Part shown: positions 6,413 to 6,897 of the stretch, piece by piece
Numbering within the stretch: the stretch's first letter is position 1
How the letters are laid out: each line of letters opens with the position of its first letter
Assembly: GCA_031268055.1 (NCBI GenBank)
Contig: JAIRXY010000272.1
Coordinates: 1-6,897, forward strand
Length of the DNA: 6,897 nt
From: Prevotellaceae bacterium
Lineage (GTDB): Bacteria; Bacteroidota; Bacteroidia; Bacteroidales; UBA932
Direction: 5' to 3'
Notes under the pieces: model-generated
Databases searched by the model: none
Seen by the model: the letters and a program-made list of their open reading frames with translations, nothing else
What the model was told of the DNA's origin: nothing
Program-made: the position numbers and the translations under genes

Positions 6413-6513
6413 TTTTTATTTATCAGTAGGCCATTTTCTACACAAATAACAGTAGCAAATCAAAAAAAAACAACCATAATTTCCGAAAAATGCATAAAAT
6501 CAAAAAAAAAATG
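6413..6513. other. A/T-rich stretch before the repeat array
   Basis: About 100 bp of very A/T-rich sequence with long A-runs, the last ending at 6511. No gene, and no -33 TTTG at the right distance from the -7 box that follows. Confidence 0.5.
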
Positions 6514-6521
6514 TACTTTTG
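6514..6521 (+). promoter_or_regulatory. candidate -7 box TACTTTTG before tandem repeats
   Basis: TACTTTTG matches TAnnTTTG exactly and is the same octamer as upstream of rluB. It lies in the small dyad GTAC-TTTT-GTAC (6513-6524). A transcript from it would begin near 6526-6529, directly before the first 23-bp repeat, and read through the array into the ATPase gene. The -33 element is not apparent, so this rests on the -7 match and its position. Confidence 0.45.
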
Positions 6522-6530
6522 TACTTTACA

Positions 6531-6798
6531 AAATCGTAGATGAAAACCATACGAAATCGTAGATGGAAATTATACGAAAGCGCAGATGAAAATCATACGA
6601 AATCGTAGATGATAATCATACAAAATTATAGATGAGGATTATACGAAATCATAGATGAAAATTATACAAAATCATAGATGAAAATTATACAAAATCGTAG
6701 ATAAGAATCATACAAAATCGTAAATCAAAATCGTACAAGATCGTAGATGAAAATCATACGAAATCGTAGATGAAAATCATACGAAATCGTAGATGAAA
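6531..6798 (+). repeat. 23-bp tandem repeat array, 11 full copies plus one partial
   Basis: Unit starts are exactly 23 bp apart: 6531, 6554, 6577, 6600, 6623, 6646, 6669, 6692, 6715, 6738, 6761 and 6784 (partial, diverging after about 6798). The consensus is AAATCGTAGATG followed by AAAATCATACG. The first, third, tenth and eleventh units are closest to consensus; units 4-9 carry most substitutions. The unit junction is a near-palindrome (TACGA-AA-TCGTA). There are no spacers, so it is not a CRISPR array. The array lies between a -7 box and the start of the ATPase-like gene. Confidence 0.95.
6540..6796 (+). other. chain of 8-codon mini-ORFs linked by ATGA overlaps
   Basis: Nine of twelve units carry ATGA at the same place. 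Starting at 6563, 6586, 6609, 6632, 6655, 6678, 6747 and 6770, each ATG opens an 8-codon frame whose stop is at the next unit boundary, usually TGA overlapping the next ATG. Peptides are MEIIRKRR, MKIIRNRR, MIIIQNYR, MRIIRNHR, MKIIQNHR, MKIIQNRR, MKIIRNRR and MKIIRNRR. The first ATG (6540) reads through because unit 2 has ATGG; its frame ends at TAG 6606-6608. Units 8 and 9 have ATA and ATC instead of ATG. The last TGA (6794-6796) overlaps ATG 6793, which is in frame with the downstream gene. The overlap geometry is automatic for any ATGA in a 23-bp repeat, so translation is a hypothesis. Confidence 0.4.
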
Positions 6799-6825
6799 TA
6801 TTATTTATTTGAAAATAAATATTTT

Positions 6826-6897
6826 ATGAGTAGGTACAATCAAAGGATTATTGACAAAAAAATCAGCAAAAAGTTGAAATCTACGGGTGGTATTTTG
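6826..6897 (+). CDS. AAA_14/DUF4143-type ATPase, N-terminal fragment
   Basis: The frame is open to the window end and shows 24 residues: MSRYNQRIIDKKISKKL then KSTGGIL. This matches the start of the Bacteroidota ATP-binding proteins with an AAA_14 domain and C-terminal DUF4143. Those typically begin with a Tyr-x-x-Arg-Ile-x-Asp segment, a 'KLKxxGxxL' stretch, and then the Walker A region EGPKWCGKTTT, which here would fall just outside the window. Their function is not established; they are often in many copies per genome and have been linked by context to defence or mobile DNA. The start at 6826 fits the family length and has an A/T-rich leader. A second in-frame ATG at 6793 (in the last tandem repeat) would add MKYYLFENKYF. 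The gene is more A/T-rich than the housekeeping genes to the left. Confidence 0.55.
   Translation, partial: MSRYNQRIIDKKISKKLKSTGGIL

Noticed and set aside
6531..6798. CRISPR array
   Set aside because: Units are head-to-tail with no unique spacers and there are no cas genes in view.
6531..6798. Conserved RNA hairpins in each repeat (TACG-AAAT-CGTA)
   Set aside because: Substitutions in units 2 and 4-9 break the stem without compensating changes, so a conserved RNA stem is not supported.

Overview
The window looks like a chromosomal segment of a member of the Bacteroidota, probably Bacteroidales. Several signs agree. Start codons have no Shine-Dalgarno sequence but A/T-rich upstream tracts. 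Two or three sites match the Bacteroidetes -7 promoter box TAnnTTTG. The GlmM-type mutase carries a GEGNGG sugar loop, the secreted glucosaminidase is of the Bacteroidota type, RluB has a very long charged N-terminal extension, and ATTTTGA triplets lie between genes. This is inference from sequence features; no database was searched.

Layout. Positions 1-165 hold the 3' end of an AEC-type permease (+). It converges on a leftward block: hemW (3709 to 2561), a secreted glucosaminidase (2392 to 1799) and glmM (1739 to 327). hemW is divergent, across 128 bp, from a rightward rluB-like pseudouridine synthase (3838-5304) with a disordered Arg/Lys-rich N-terminal half. These genes are conserved housekeeping functions: UDP-GlcNAc precursor synthesis, peptidoglycan cleavage, haem handling by a radical-SAM protein, and rRNA modification. 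GlmM and the glucosaminidase both concern cell-wall amino sugars; the others look like chance neighbours.

From 5305 to about 6530 there is no convincing gene. The stretch alternates GC-rich palindromic blocks with strongly A/T-rich sequence. It contains a 254-bp MITE-like element (5984-6237) with perfect 20-bp terminal inverted repeats and further nested dyads. A second, degenerate pair of the same ends flanks it about 420 bp to the left and 175 bp to the right. A separate structured GC-rich block with 18-bp direct and 19-bp inverted repeats lies at about 5680-5935.

The right edge is the most unusual part. A TAnnTTTG box (6514-6521) is followed by a 23-bp tandem repeat (6531-6798, 11 full copies plus one partial). 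In the direction of the next gene, most units contain an ATG opening an 8-codon reading frame (consensus MKIIRNRR) whose stop overlaps the next unit's ATG as ATGA. The ATG of the last unit is in frame with the next gene, the start of what looks like an AAA_14/DUF4143 ATPase, cut by the window end. If transcribed as predicted, the leader of that gene is a chain of translationally coupled mini-ORFs.
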